From Centroberyx gerrardi (taxonomy: Eukaryota; Chordata; Actinopteri; Beryciformes; Berycidae): 64,000 nt of DNA. The stretch covers positions 27,326,116-27,390,115 of the forward strand of contig NC_136015.1 of assembly GCF_048128805.1 (NCBI RefSeq), in the 5' to 3' direction. Positions 1 to 13,432 of the stretch are shown here, piece by piece. Position 1 is the stretch's first letter. Each line of letters opens with the position of its first letter. The position numbers and the translations under genes were made by a program. The notes below the pieces were generated by a model that worked only from the letters and a program-made list of their open reading frames with translations, was not told the DNA's origin and did not search any database.

Positions 1-293
1 CAAGGCAGTGCCTCCAACACCAACCCCGTACTGGAGACGGTCAATTAAAATGTCATGATCCACTGTATCGAACGCTGCGCTGAGGTCAAGAAGAATCAGG
101 ACAGCACAGTCACCGGAGTCGATAGAGAGGAGCAGGTCATCGGACATTTTCAACAAGGCAGACTCTGTGCTATGGTAAGCCCTAAAACCTGACTGAAATC
201 TTTCTTTTTTGGTGTAAGTAGGGCAGCAATTGACAGAGAATGACCTTTTCAAGAACCTTTTACAGGAATGGAAGTTTAGAGATTTGTCTGAAG

Positions 294-1236
294 TAGGGAT
301 GTCAGTTTCGGTTAATTTTGCACCCATTAACCGGTAACTAACCGGTTAATTTTTAAGAAAAAACGCAAAATGACATGAAATACAAGAAAGTGGCGCTTTC
401 CTTTTAGTCCAGTGCTCCATTGACTCAACTAGTGCAGCGCCCGTTCGCCCCACTGCTGCACAGAGCGCTGTTCGCTTGTTTATTCAAAGTTTAGTAATAA
501 TGAACGTGTCGCGTGTCCAAATTGCACCAAATCCGACACTGCACGTCCTTGGGTCCCCAGCAATACACCCGCCAAGTGTGAAGTAGATCGGACGAAGAGA
601 TATGCGAAGGACACACACACTCACACACTCACTCACAGACAGACTCACAGACAGACTCACAGACAGACTCACAGACAGACAGAGATTCCTCGCTTTAGCA
701 GATAGATGAGCTTTGGCGCCGCATTTCGAAGCGCTGTCCATTTGCTGTAATTTGCATATAAATATCTGCACTTATTATGCACGCCACGGCGTAGCCCGTT
801 TTAATATTAAGTGCTGACTCCGCCCATCCGGGCCAGTTTCGGCGTGCACCGGTAGCATTTACAAGTGGACCCTATCCTACAGTCCCTGCTCTCAGCGGAG
901 GGAGGGAGCTACGCTGTGTGTGGGAAGCGCTGTGATCATCAGACCTCTCTGGATTAGACAAGCAAGTAGAGAAAACCGGCATCAGCCGAACCAATTTATT
1001 GCCAAATACTTTGGGATCCAACACTTCAACATTGCTTCCCATGGTCAGAAAGTCGCCAGATTTGTCGCTAGTCGCTTTTGAGAAATAAAGTCGCCAGGGG
1101 GGTCTGAGAAGTCGCTAAATCTAGCGACAAAGTCGCCAAATTGGCAACACTAAATTAACCTATAGACCGACATGCGTAACCGGTCAAAATTATTCTCGGT
1201 GGTTAACCGATTAACGGTTAACCATTGACATCCCTA
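294..1236. mobile_element. Non-autonomous hAT element nested in the LINE
   Basis: Terminal inverted repeats tagggatgtca (294-304) and tgacatcccta (1226-1236) are flanked by a perfect 8-bp target duplication, gtctgaag, at 286-293 and 1237-1244. Eight-bp duplications are the hAT signature. No transposase is visible. The interior carries a CA/CAGACT-rich tandem tract and a stretch of gtcgccag/gtcgctaa repeats near 1045-1150. Confidence 0.88.
609..682. repeat. CACA/CAGACAGACT tandem repeat
   Basis: A simple repeat inside the hAT element: a CA run gives way to several copies of a 12-base CACAGACAGACT-type unit. It explains the long low-complexity open frame across it. Confidence 0.85.
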
Positions 1237-3439
1237 GTCTGAAGTTACTAGGCAAGGTGGGGTCTAAATTGTTTTTTTCCAGGAAGGGCTGGACCACTGC
1301 GTGCTTGAAGCAGGTTGGAACGGTACCAGTGGCCAGAGAGCTGTTGATTATAGAGAGGATGCTGGGACCGGCTATGTCAAGGACATCCTTCAGGAGAGCA
1401 GTGGGGACAATATCAAGGGGGCAGGTTGCAGATGTCATGGAAGAAACAATCTCTATAAGGGAGGGTAGCGTGATGGATTGGAAACAGTCCAAGTCAGATG
1501 AACAGACCAGTGAGACGGCTAGGTCACGGGTGGAGGGGAAAATGTTCATTTTGATGTCCTCAACTTTGCTAATGAAAAATTTTGAAAAATTCTTCGTACT
1601 TAGTTGGGGACGCATCTAAGCTGGTACTGGGGGCGAGACAGATGACTTAATGGTACTGTTAATGGTACTGAATAGAACCTTGGGATTATGAGAGTTGTTG
1701 GAGATGAGGTCAGAAAAGCATTTTGCTCTCCCAGCCTTAACTGCTTCCTGATATTTGAGAAGATTGTCCCTCAAAATTTCAAAGGAAATTTGAAGCTTAT
1801 CACACTTCCACTTCCACTCTGCTTTTCTGCACTCCCTCCTTAGGGCTCTGGTGGTGTCATTAAGCCAAGGCAAACCTTAGGCTTTTTCAATTTAAGGGGG
1901 GCAACAGAATCCAGAATAGAAAAGCAGGTGGTGTTAAATAAGGAAATAAGTTCCTCAGTGTTGAGATGGGGAGGAGAAGCCTCAGTAGTACAGGTATTGG
2001 GAGCAGCTATGAGGGCCTCGGAGAACTTATTGGCAGTTGAAGAATGAATGTAGCGAGAGCAACGTACAGGGAGCTGAGATTTAGTAGGTGAGAAAGGCAG
2101 GAATGAATCAAATACAACAGTACTATGATCCGACAGACAAGCATCAATTATTTCCATATTGCAAATCGTAAAACCAAACGATAAGACTAGGTTGAGTGTA
2201 TGGCCTAGCTTGTGAGTAGGGCCAGTAGTAAGTTGAGCAAGATTAAAAGATTCAACCAGATGCATAAATTCACTCACAAGAGGCTTAGAGGGATAGCAAA
2301 CATGAATATTAAAGTCACCAAGAATCAGGACTCTATCAAAGTTAGGCATGGTATTTGAAAGAAAGTCTGCAAATTGTGGAATAAAGTCTTTATGTATTCT
2401 TGGTGGACGATACACAAGAGCAATTGTAGGAAAGCCCTTGTTAAGAGTTTAGTGTCTTTGGCTCCTTGTGTTTTAGTTGTCAGTAATTTTCTCTGCCCTT
2501 TAGAGGACAATTGGGAGCCTATTTGCAGTTGCCCACACTACTCATTTGCCCACATTATTTATTATTCCTTGGCAAGATATAGGCCCATCTTTGTTAATGC
2601 AATCATTAATGTTATTGGCAACATCATTGTTTGGATACTGTAACATGCTCCAGCTAGTATTACTAGTATTGTACATGTACTTGAGTTTATTGGTATTAGT
2701 AAAAGTTATAGTCATCAGGACAGAGTTCAACAAGTGGAGTAAGCTCACCAACGTTAAGCCAAGTTTCCTTCACCAGCAAGAAATCCAATCCATGGGGGGG
2801 TGAAAAAGTCATTAAGAATAAAAGTCTTATTGGATAGAGATCTTGCGTTGATCAAAGCCATTTTGACTGGGGCAGCAGCAGATTCATAATCCGACGATGG
2901 CACCCACGCCAGAGGGCGGAGGTTCTGGAAGACTACCCCACCGCGCTTCACAGATAGCCTAGCGGGGAGCCCGCAAGGCAGCATCCTGGTGTCCAGGTCT
3001 GTGTCCGGGGTAATCGGTCGAAGAAAGGCGTACCTCGTCTCCAGGGAACGCCGAGGAATGGAGCGACATAGCCGTCCAGGTCCAACATCGCGGAGCTGGA
3101 AAAGGTAGGCCGGTACCGAGGGAGAGCGAGAGCGGGCAAGACTCCTCAGCTTAACCGAGGCATCTGCACGTTAACCGAGGCCTCCTGGCTCGTTTCCTAC
3201 GGTGATAGCCACGGTGCGGAGCCCATTTACCTTCAGGTAGTTGGGGAAACAGAGAACGGTGAAAGATCCTTTCTTCGGGATCCTGAGTGCATAAGTCCAC
3301 AACAGAGGCTCGAATATTCAGTAGTGTTTGGCGATCATAGACAATAGTGGCTTGCACAACACGCATACACAAAGACATGAACAGAGCCAGGACAAACAGA
3401 AGCGGCAACAGGCGACAACAGGCAGCCGAAGACAGAGGC

Positions 3440-3450
3440 GCGGCCATCTT
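3440..3450 (-). promoter_or_regulatory. YY1-like site at the LINE 5' end
   Basis: On the minus strand the sequence reads AAGATGGCCGC, matching the YY1 consensus core, at the apparent 5' end of the LINE. YY1 sites sit at the start of some LINE promoters. Function here is inference. Confidence 0.45.
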
Positions 3451-4593
3451 GCCTGAGTGTTACCCTGAGTGTGACCCTCCTGTTTATTGCGTGTACAGAG
3501 ACAATACAGTTCATCATAGCATGACTTCCCGTATTCTCCAAAGAGGAGAAAGTGATTTTTCTTTTTATACAGTGATACAAACAAGGTGATACAAATGAGC
3601 TAAATAGAGATTATTTTAATCATGTGCTGTCTGGTTGTAACCGATTTCCAAGATCTGCTGACGTTTAAAATATACCTTGTCAGCAGAAAAATGACTACTA
3701 TAGGGACAGTTACAACTGTGCCAGCAAAAAGGTTTAGGAGCAGTTAAAACAGCGTCTTATGGGGCAGAAAGGCTATTTCATTAAATGTTATCAAAATATT
3801 AGATGTTACTAAACTATGCATTATATACAGCAATTTTCTCTAACACTGATGTTAACATAGGGGTGAGAGATATGGACAAAATGAATGCAACAATAATCAG
3901 AAGAAATTATTTCCACATGAACATATAAAAGTGAATAAAGAAAGCTTCTGCACAGGAGAAGACCGACAGATCACAACAATACAGAGAAATCACCCACACA
4001 CTGTCTGCACTTCACATCAAAACATTTATTCACAAAGAGGCAACGATTCGGACAAGCAGCTTCACAGAATGATGTACTACCATACCAATGAATACCATAG
4101 AAAACATCAGGCTACACCGTCATATATCTACAGCACCATCAGACAGGCAGCCACATTCAATCAGCTATCTACTCTAGTTCCAGAGTGAGTGAGTGTAGGC
4201 AAATCGTTGGGGTTATCAAGTGGGCACCCTCCTTCACCCACGTTTCGTTGAATTAGGCCCACGACACTCAAGAAGGCTCAACAGTGTATTCCAGCGTCCA
4301 AGAAACACCCCCCTCTTTGCCCACACTCAGCAGACCCAAGTCCACTACACTGCTGCTGCTGCTGTCACCTGCACCTACTGTAGTTATCAACACTACATTA
4401 CAATACACACTATCAATATCCCTTTCTATTCAGAACATTACGTTACACACTACATCTAAACCCTACCAAGGCACACTATGAAAGTTACATCCTACACTTG
4501 CCCAAGCAGAGAGCATATACCGACCAACTCAGCAGTCTGCATATCCACATTGTATCTGCTTAGGCAAAGCTAAGTCTGACTGGCACCTGTCAG
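3451..4593. other. Gene-free stretch beyond ZNF1
   Basis: About 1.1 kb between the LINE 5' end and the ZNF1 poly(A) signal. Short open frames exist at 3931-4188 and 4220-4481 but show no recognisable domain. I see no clear repeat family in it. Confidence 0.5.
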
Positions 4594-4599
4594 TTTATT
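4594..4599 (-). terminator. Poly(A) signal AATAAA of ZNF1
   Basis: AATAAA on the minus strand, about 50 nt past the stop. It lies just beyond the short inverted repeat (4611-4625) that recurs in the 3' UTRs of ZNF3, ZNF5, ZNF6 and ZNF7. Confidence 0.6.
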
Positions 4600-4646
4600 G
4601 TTCTGTTACTACTGAACAGTTCAGCTCAACCAGCAGCTCTGCAGCT

Positions 4647-5975
<1,329 letters not shown>

Positions 5976-6195
5976 CTGAAATACACACATACACACATTA
6001 AGGAAAACTGTGAGTAAGTTAACCTAAGCTTGTTACCATTACTTCATAATGTTAATGAGATCAATGATGCTTCCTTTGCAGCGTGGCTGTAGCCACATAT
6101 GACAACACTGAGGTGCAGACACTGTAAATTTTTCCCCCATTAATTTGAAAATGTCCACATTCTCAAACATAGACAGTGGAAGCAGGGGTGCGGCT

Positions 6196-6965
6196 TAGGG
6201 ATGTCCAACAAAAATCGATGATCGATTTATTGTTTTTTATGTATCATGTCGATTAACCTTAATGGTTAACGACTGTTTGAATTGCGTCATTGCAGCCAGT
6301 TACTCCAACTGCGCAAATGACCATTAAACCAAAGTGGTGAGCTACTTGCAAGAAATGCCTCCACCACTTGATACGATTCCCAGGCTGACAGAACTAATGC
6401 AGCGGTGCCTCTGTCCCGTCAGAGCGTCTTCTCTGCCGCTGGGCTGACGGTGGACAGATGGGGCGTATGTGGTGCGGTACTCTGGAGCGTTTGGACATGC
6501 TGATCTGCATAAATAAAAATGTTTAGGCAACAGGCCTAAAACAGTTAACCCCAGACGATTTGATCAACAATAGTTTTTTTTTAAATTTCATTTGGAGTTT
6601 GGGAACATTATTTCAGTTGGATTAATATTGGAATATGAGAATGCCAGATGAAAATGCGGCAGGATTTTACGAGCCATAACTGCATTGCCTACATAGACTA
6701 ATACTATAATAACATTCTTATTTTGTTCGTTAAGACTATAGCCTCCATTCAGCTTCAATATGTTTGTCAGTGTTGTCAGTGTGACTTAAATTGTTTGTCT
6801 GGATAATGCTTCGATTTGAAGTGTGTGTAGTGACGCGTGTTAGTTGTTGTTTTTTTTTTTTGGGGGGGGGGGGTTGTAACATATTTGCGCCTAACAAACA
6901 TCGTTATTTGATCGTTAACTAACAGTTCAAATCAATACGATTTTTTTGGAAAATGTGCATCCCTA
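6196..6965. mobile_element. hAT-like non-autonomous element in ZNF1 intron
   Basis: The ends read tagggatgtcc (6196) and gtgcatcccta (to 6965), the same style of terminus as the confirmed hAT elements in this window. Subterminal atcgat-rich sequence occurs at both ends. A T-run followed by a 12-base G-run lies at 6850-6873. No intact 8-bp target duplication is visible, so the call is weaker than for the other two. Confidence 0.55.
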
Positions 6966-7431
6966 GCACCAGCAGCTCCACTTTATTGCCTCTGGTCTCC
7001 TGGTTCACTTCATATGCGTCCATTACAGTATTCATATGACTCTGTTTTAGGCGCCGCATTAACTAAGGCAACGAGTTCCTTTCACAACACTTTGTGTGTA
7101 GGCTGTGTACAGTTAGAACCCTTTCATAACAGGAGATACTGACTCACTAATTTCACAGACCCATGAAACCGGGTCCGACTGTGAGAGCGAAGATCAGAAT
7201 CTCCCACAGGGGAACAGCAGCCTGAAGCGGCTGAACAGCAAAAGGAGGAAACGCCAGTGAAACTGCCTTTGTTAAGCGAGCCTCAAACCTTAAAGGACAG
7301 TTCCAGTGTGACTGGAGTTTTTACTCATTTCCTGCATTCCCTCACTGTTTTACATCACTGTAGATCGTTTTCCAGCGGGCAGCAAATGGACAGCCGTAAT
7401 TGTGTAAAATCTAGTTTTAATTTCCATTTCA

Positions 7432-7951
7432 GGTAACGCTTTATTTTCCGGGTCTGCAATTTCCTCATAATTTCCTAGAAAGGAACTGTTAATTTCTTAG
7501 TAGGTTTCCTGGAAAGAACCATGAAATGATGTTCTAATTAAAGGGAAAATAGAGAAAGAGTTGAATGGTAGTTGATAAGTTCCTCCAGTTGTTTCTAACC
7601 CAACAAATAACTATATTATATAATTATATGAATAATGACTTCTGATAATTGACCTCTGCCTATTATTTTTCCAATAAATTGTTTATAGTTTTGCAGTTTT
7701 TTCTAGGAAATTCTTTTAGATTTGACTCACCAGACTGATCACATTTTCTGTGTAACTACTACATCACTTCATGGTTCTGTATTGGAAACTACAAAACAAA
7801 TGACCAGGCTCTTACCAGCTACCACTCAACTCTTTCTGTAATTTCACAATAATTAGAACATCATTTCATGGCTCTTTCCAGGAAACTTACTAAGAAATTA
7901 ACAGTTTCTTTCAAAGAAATTATTAGGAAATTGTGGAGCCGAAGCGTCACC
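7432..7951. mobile_element. Foldback MITE in ZNF1 intron
   Basis: The left arm (about 7432-7580) and right arm (about 7810-7951) are imperfect reverse complements over roughly 140 bp. The outer ends read ggtaacgctt and aagcgtcacc. The open frame at 7868-8149 is only the right arm read through. Transposon family is uncertain. Confidence 0.65.
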
Positions 7952-8838
7952 CAATTTCATTTTACAGACTATAGCTGGCAGAAGCTTCTTGGTCAGCTTG
8001 ACTGGGTTGTGATTGACAGGAGGCGGGTCCTAACGGAACCGCAGAGAGACTTCTCTATTGGTTCAAAGTTTTACTTTGGAGAGGAAAATGCGGAAATCAC
8101 AGAAGAAGAAAGCGGTAGTAAGCAAGCAAGTTACAAAAGTTGTTTCTGAAGGTTTAAGTTTCATACTATTGTAAGCTGCTGCATGCGGTTCTGGATATCA
8201 TTAGTAACAGTTGTGGCATTTTACTAATCTGTTGAATCAAACGTCACTTTTGGGCTGAGGTCGATTTCCACTGCAACACACTGAGCATCAGATGTAGAAC
8301 TGTAGGCTGCTGTAGTCTATCAGATGTTATAGGCTTCCCCAGCTGTTCATTTGGACTAATCAGCCAATGTATTAGCCACTTGACCATTGACTGTATTCAT
8401 CAATGCAGAATAAATAACATAGTTTCATACATTTCCACGTGTTGGAGTTGTATATTATAATAAAATCCTCTGTTCATGTTCCTTCACATACTGTTGTGTC
8501 TGTAAATACAGCCATGCTTAGTAAGCTGCTGTGAACAGACTCAAACCCTGCAGCAGCTCTTCAGGAGGAGACTCGCCTGGCAAAACCCTACATCTAACTT
8601 TAACATGGTGACTAGGTGTTGTGATGACTGAAGGGATTGGAGGAGAATAACATATTTCTATAGATCAGATGGACATAATTCATGCAAATATATTGAAAAT
8701 GCATGAAATTGAACTTTAACAAATTTTAGGAAATTAGTAAAACGTTTGGTCCATCTATGGCTCTGCTTTGCAGTTGCTCACAACAGAAATATGATAAAAT
8801 GTGTATGAATAATGTGAAAAAATGTAAATGTCACCAAC

Positions 8839-9031
8839 CTGCTCTGTGTAACCGCACTTCAGGATTTAAAACAGCGTCCAGTAGCTTTCGTTGTCGGTCG
8901 TTCTGCTCTTTTGAACGAGAAACTTCCTCCTCGTACTCTGCTATCGTTCTTTCAAACAGCCCAAATATCTCTTCAACAGCCGCAGTTAGTCGCTGCTTCA
9001 CCGACGCTCTCAGCTTCTGGACTTTAGACAT
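8839..9031 (-). pseudogene. ZNF1 exon 1, type A N-terminal module
   Basis: Encodes 64 residues plus one base (phase 1). It starts MSKVQKLRASVKQRL, carries the amphipathic GLFERTIAEYEEE segment, and ends VRLHRA before a GTTGGT donor at 8838. The exon itself is intact; it is classed with the pseudogene because exon 2 is broken. The intron is 2863 nt. The same type A exon is found at 25058, 50373 and 60173, always with a [12 protein letters not shown] second exon. Confidence 0.8.
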
Positions 9032-9215
9032 TATACAATAACGCTGCTTACTGAGTCAAAACACAACCTGGTCGATATCATCTACTCCCCTCCACCTCGC
9101 TGCCTCCGTCTCATTCCCCCCAAACCAACCACCCACCTCCCAATAAACCTTTTTCCTTTTCCATCCATCTTTTGTCTGTGTCTGCATTTGGGTCCAAGAA
9201 AACAAACCCTAACAC
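9032..9215. other. Truncated ZNF promoter block abutting an LTR-like end
   Basis: About 40 bases upstream of ZNF1 match the 5' block of ZNF4, ZNF6 and ZNF7 (acgctgcttactgagtc and onward to gatatca). The match stops near 9073. The following sequence contains aataaacc and ends near ctgcatttgggtcc and ccctaaca, resembling the 3' end of a gypsy LTR read on the plus strand. ZNF1 has therefore lost the rest of its ancestral 5' region. LTR identity is tentative. Confidence 0.5.
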
Positions 9216-9467
9216 AATTCTCATCATGGAAAAACATTGTACCGATTGGATAGTCGTATTTTGTTCCTTAATTACTTGTCTTTTGTGCGAAAAGATTTGT
9301 TTTTAGTCAATATTGGAGTGTTGTGGGTTTGTATAAATTACGCTTTTATTCTTAAAAAATCGGACCGGAAGTCTTATTCTTATTTCAGCTGGCGGAACAC
9401 AGCCAACTTGACACTGGTGCAAACAAGTGTTACAGGAAAGACTTCTTTGTTCACTCGCTGTGTGAAA

Positions 9468-9639
9468 ATGTCTAAAGTCCAGCAGCTGAGAGCGTCGGTG
9501 AAGCAGCGACTAACTGCGGCTGTTGAAGAGATATTTGGGCTGTTTGAAAGAACGATAGCAGAGTACGAAGAAGAGATTGATCGCCAACGCAGGCTGCTGG
9601 AAGATGTTCTGAAGCCTGAGATCCAGATCAACAAAGCAG
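9468..9639 (+). CDS. ZNF2 exon 1, type B N-terminal module
   Basis: Encodes 57 residues plus one base: MSKVQQLRASVKQRL, then the shared helix through AEYEEE, then IDRQRRLLEDVLKPE and a GTTTGT donor. Relative to type A it lacks the seven-residue VSRSKEQ segment. The helical, heptad-like residues suggest a coiled coil for oligomerisation (inference). It joins in phase 1 to 11605. The ATG lies 436 bases from that of ZNF1 on the other strand. Confidence 0.85.
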
Positions 9640-11604
9640 GTTTGTAGGAGGTTTTTCTACATTATACTTACTGCACTGATCTCAGTAAAGTGACAGATCA
9701 CCGCTTTTACATTATTTTACAAGCTGCTGCCTTTAAACCAGCTGACTGAACAGGAGGGACAGAGTCCGTCGTGTGTTTTCGTTCATTAGCTAAAAGCTAA
9801 CAGTTAGCTTCCCACAGCTGCGTCAAGTCAGAGTTAGTCAGACAAAGTCCGGAAGTGTTTGGCCTTGAAAATAAAAGCCCAAATCTGTCAGGTATGTGGA
9901 ATAGAGAACAACAAAATTAAAAATGCTCAGTTGAGATCATTATATTGAAACATCATATTAAATATGGGCTGAAACTATAGGCGGCTCTGAACCACGTGAC
10001 TTTAAGGCCCAACAGCCTGCAGGTTTTCACTCCAACAGATCGATACAGCGGCTGATTTCTCTGATCACTTCCTCCTCTCTGGTTGGAAGCTGCTGTATCG
10101 ATTGGTTGGAATGAAAACCTGCAGACTCTCGGGCCTCCGTGCCTCATGTTGAGAACCGCAGCGACTAGCTAATGCTAAGCTAACAGCTAGCTTCCCACAG
10201 ACGCGGCAAGTCAGACAGAGTGAGACTGAGACAGGAAGTGAAGCGATGTGGCCTTCAAAATAAAAGTACCATTTGTCATACGGGTAAGAAAGGGGAAATG
10301 GACAACAAAAATCAAAACGTTAACTGGGATCGTTGTAATACATATGGACTGAAACTATAGCTGTAAAACAAACAGTAAAGGGATTATATTGTCCTGTGGT
10401 GCTTGGTTGAATGGTGCATTTACCAAGCGCTGTCCGCAAACAGTGACATTGTTACATTCAGACTACGGCGCCTGTTCTCAGACGGGAACTCCGGACCGCG
10501 ACGTGCTATAAAAGTATACTTTATCGAAAACATCTCAATCAATACAGGCAGGCCGGGACTATGGAGCCCTCCTCATAGAGAAGTCTCCCTGACGCGCCTC
10601 TCCAGTCCAAGGAATCAGAGAGGAACACCCTCCACCCCACCACCCCGACAGCATTTATCAGTTCCCCACAGGTGCAAAATATCATCCTAATAGGAGAGTG
10701 GAAGACATACATTTAACCAACTACTGACTAACCAATAACACCCCCCCAAAAGCATAGCAATAACTTATTTAACTTCACTGATCAGAATGAATTGATGAAT
10801 TAACGTTAGCAACAGAATCAAGATTGTAGAGAACATGTATTGGCTAATACAAATGTTAAATAAATAAAGTTACACTTCCCCATTAATATCCCCATCTCAC
10901 TTGGCATTACGCACAGTCATCCAACAGCTTCTCATGCCAGACTATAGTAGATGGGTTTAAACACATATTGATGAGCGTGTCTAGGTGAGTATGACTGTGG
11001 GTTCATATGTATGTGCTTGCGTGTGTCTATCCCACCTACTCTATACCGACAGGGCTATAAGCCCGTGAAGGCTTCCCTTCACAGACATGTAACTCTTCAG
11101 AGACAAATGACCAGAATTTTAAAATGGTAGAAGTCAATGTAGATGCAGTGGTTTTCAAAGTGGGGTGCTGGAACCATGTGGAGTTCTGGAGGAGTTCTTA
11201 AGGGGGGCCCAGAGAATCAAGGATGGTATAAATTTACTACTATTTCATTCATCAATCAACAGAATAAGAGAATGTATCTGTTCATCTGTGTGTTTGGGGG
11301 TTCTTGTCATGAAAACATTTTAAAATCCCTGGACTAGGAAGCATATCCTGAGGAATATTAGCTGAGGGAGGTTTTATCGTACAGAGTTGGTACACTGTAG
11401 AGAAACTAATTGTTAACAGTTCGATAACTAGTGGCAAAGCAGAAGAAGGTGAATTGTGTCTCAGTTGTCCAACTTGCTATTTTGAAGGTACGATTATAAA
11501 GTATTGTGAAATGGGTGATCGGTCCCCCTCCTCTGCTTTATTATAGAATGTAAAAGTAGCACCTTCAGTTAACTGGTCCTTTTATTTTATGTCCTTCCTG
11601 TTAG
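9640..11604 (+). other. ZNF2 intron
   Basis: The first part is shared with the ZNF3 intron and includes the palindromic MITE at 9981-10159. The middle (10380-11110) is unlike ZNF3 and unrecognised. From about 11117 to the acceptor at 11604 it is nearly identical to 18562-19049, marking a segmental duplication. The acceptor is tcctgttag. Confidence 0.75.
9981..10159. mobile_element. Palindromic MITE
   Basis: The ends gcggctctgaacc and gagaaccgc pair with each other. The interior folds back through cctgcaggttttca and its complement near 10110-10130 around a short loop. A second, right-truncated copy sits at 16485-16640 in the ZNF3 intron. Confidence 0.65.
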
Positions 11605-12764
11605 ATGTTCCACAGCTGTTGGTCTGTAAAGAAGAGGTTCCCCCTGAGCAGCAGGACTGGAGCCCCAGTCTGGACCAGGAGGACCCAGAGCCCCCACACA
11701 TTAAAGAGGAACAGGAGGAACTCTGGACCAGTCAGGAGGGAGAGCGGCTTCAAGGGCCGGAGGAGGCCGATATCACAGAGTTCCCGTTCACTCCTGTCCC
11801 TGTGAAGAGTGAAGATGATGAAGAGAAACCTCAGTCCTCACAGCTTCATCAAAGCCAAACTGAGGAGAACAGAGAGCCAGAGCCTCTAGCCAGCAGCTCA
11901 ACTGAACAGATGAAAACAGAAGCTGATGGAGAGGACTGTGGAGTATCAGAACCAGCCAGGAACTTAGATCCAGCTAGTCATTTACAACCAACTAGTGATG
12001 GCAAGACTTCAGACTCTTCTGAACTTGAGACTGAAGACAGTGATGGTGATTGGAAGGAGACTAGAGAACCTCAGTCAGGTTTAAATACACTAAAATCAAC
12101 AAAAAAACAGAAAGTAGAAGTGCAGAGATCAATGAAATGTTCCTATGAACTAAAGCCATCAAACCAAAGTTCATCCCATGTTTGCTGTAAGGTGTGTGGA
12201 AATTATTTTCAGACCAAGTTGTCTTTCATGAGACATGTTAAAGTCCATTCCAGTGATTGTGGTTTGTGTGGAAAACATTTAGAACCTACAGAGAGTCTGA
12301 AACATCACCTTGAGGCTCACAGGTCTTGTGGTGTTTGTGGTGAAATGTTTACTTCGACAGGGGATCTTGAAACGCATATGAGAAATCATATGAGACCCCA
12401 TAATTGCAAAGACTGTGGTAAAGGATTTGCTAGTAAATCAAGTCTGAATGCACACATGAGATGCCACACTGGAGAACGACCATTTAATTGCTCAGTTTGT
12501 GGTAAAAGTTTTGGTCAAAAGGCACATTTGCAAGCGCACATGAAACTCCACACAGGAGAGAAACCCTTTAGTTGCTCAGTTTGTGGTAAAGTATTTCATC
12601 ACAAGGGTAATTTGAAGAAACACGCAAGAGTCCATACAGGGGAGAAACCATATAGTTGCTTAGTTTGTGGCAAACGTTTTAATGAAAAAGGAAATCTGAA
12701 CAAACACACCAGACTCCACATAGGAGAAACCGTACAGTTTCCGTGTTTTGGGGAAAAGATTTAA
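11605..12764 (+). CDS. ZNF2 exon 2: acidic linker and seven C2H2 fingers
   Basis: Joined to 9468-9639 this encodes 443 residues, predicted to be a nuclear DNA-binding protein. The first residues are DVPQLLVCKEE, then the acidic linker with IKEE, VKSE and MKTE motifs. Fingers 1-3 are atypical: they lack TGEKP linkers and look like a distinct finger set. Fingers 4-7 are canonical. Contact residues (-1,2,3,6): TLSR, PESH, SGDT, SSSA, QAHA, HGNK, EGNK. The C-terminus is abnormal. A 2-bp loss near 12724 shifts the frame so the protein ends GETVQFPCFGEKI, and a repeat starting at 12781 replaces the rest of the family's final finger and tail. The truncated product could still bind DNA; whether it is functional is unknown. 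Confidence 0.85.
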
Positions 12765-12780
12765 TCAGCTGTCACATGTC

Positions 12781-13432
12781 TAATGCTGCATTCCATTGGA
12801 AGTCAAAGTCGAGTTCGGACTTACCATAAATACGACCTGCCAGTTGGGGAAAAACTGTTCACGTCAGCCTCCGAATGGTGATTACAAGTAGGATATCTAG
12901 GAATTTTATTCACACTCTGATATTTCCCATGTGGCATCACAAATTGTGTAAGTGTGTCACCGCTAAGAAAAATAAAGTCTGCGTACAAACTCAGCAGTAT
13001 CTGATGCAGTTTGTTTATGGTTGATTTTAATTTCACAATTATAAATAATTTTGGATGCGGGCGTTCCAACAAGTTAAACACGTGATGACATGACATCCTG
13101 TTCTTTTGTTTCTTCCGATGTGAGGTGAACAGACACTTCAGCTGCTTCAGGAGATTTGATGTTATTTGCAGTGGAAAAAACCTTTTGTTCAACTGTGCGC
13201 ACAATTTACAACGTGACAATGTTCTTGTTGAGATGTTCTTTGCTCAATAAAAAGTTGTGGGAATATTTCCACATGGAGAAAGCTGAAACTTTTCTACCAT
13301 TTTTCATCGAGGCTAGTTCAGTGTGAGAGGAGACTGACTAATAATGGAGAAAATGAATCAGGGAATGGGGGTGGGATAATAATTATGGGATTATTCCATT
13401 TCAGTTTGTTATTTAGAGAAGTTGATGCAGAG
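12781..13432. repeat. Repeat insertion replacing the ZNF2 3' end
   Basis: The family homology stops abruptly at 12780 (cacatgtc) and continues with taatgctgcattccatt. The same start occurs at 53761, where it interrupts another repeat. The interior has a possible poly(A) signal (caataaaaag) near 13246. The minus-strand open frame at 12821-13219 has no recognisable domain. Transposon family unknown. Confidence 0.5.

Larger units (their letters stand above)
1..3450 (-). mobile_element. L2/CR1-like LINE, nearly full length, decayed
   Basis: Reading on the minus strand, a 5' coding segment near 3370-3190 (VYDRQTLLNIR) is followed by an endonuclease start near 2860-2780 (ARSLSNKTFILNDFF). The APE-type endonuclease core lies at 2415-1990 with GDFNIH, GHTLNLVLS and SDH motifs. 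A linker follows at 1873-1616 and the pre-RT segment at 1615-1245. The reverse transcriptase itself resumes at 293-1 with LSAAFDTVDHDIL. The 3' end lies outside the window. The reading frame is broken several times and a hAT element interrupts it at 294-1236, so it is inactive. The clade assignment is from motif style only; CR1, L2 or Rex-type cannot be separated here without a phylogeny. Confidence 0.85.

Noticed and set aside
7868..8149. 93-residue plus-strand frame rich in Lys
   Set aside because: It begins in the right arm of a foldback MITE and has no family.
8757..9041. Antisense frames over exon 1 (also 9380-9634, 16089-16361, 25048-25320, 40408-40638, 50153-50383, 59938-60183)
   Set aside because: Exact antisense shadows of the MSKVQ exon. 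The sense frame has correct splice donors and starts.
12821..13219. 132-residue minus-strand frame
   Set aside because: Lies in the repeat that truncates ZNF2; no domain or splice context.
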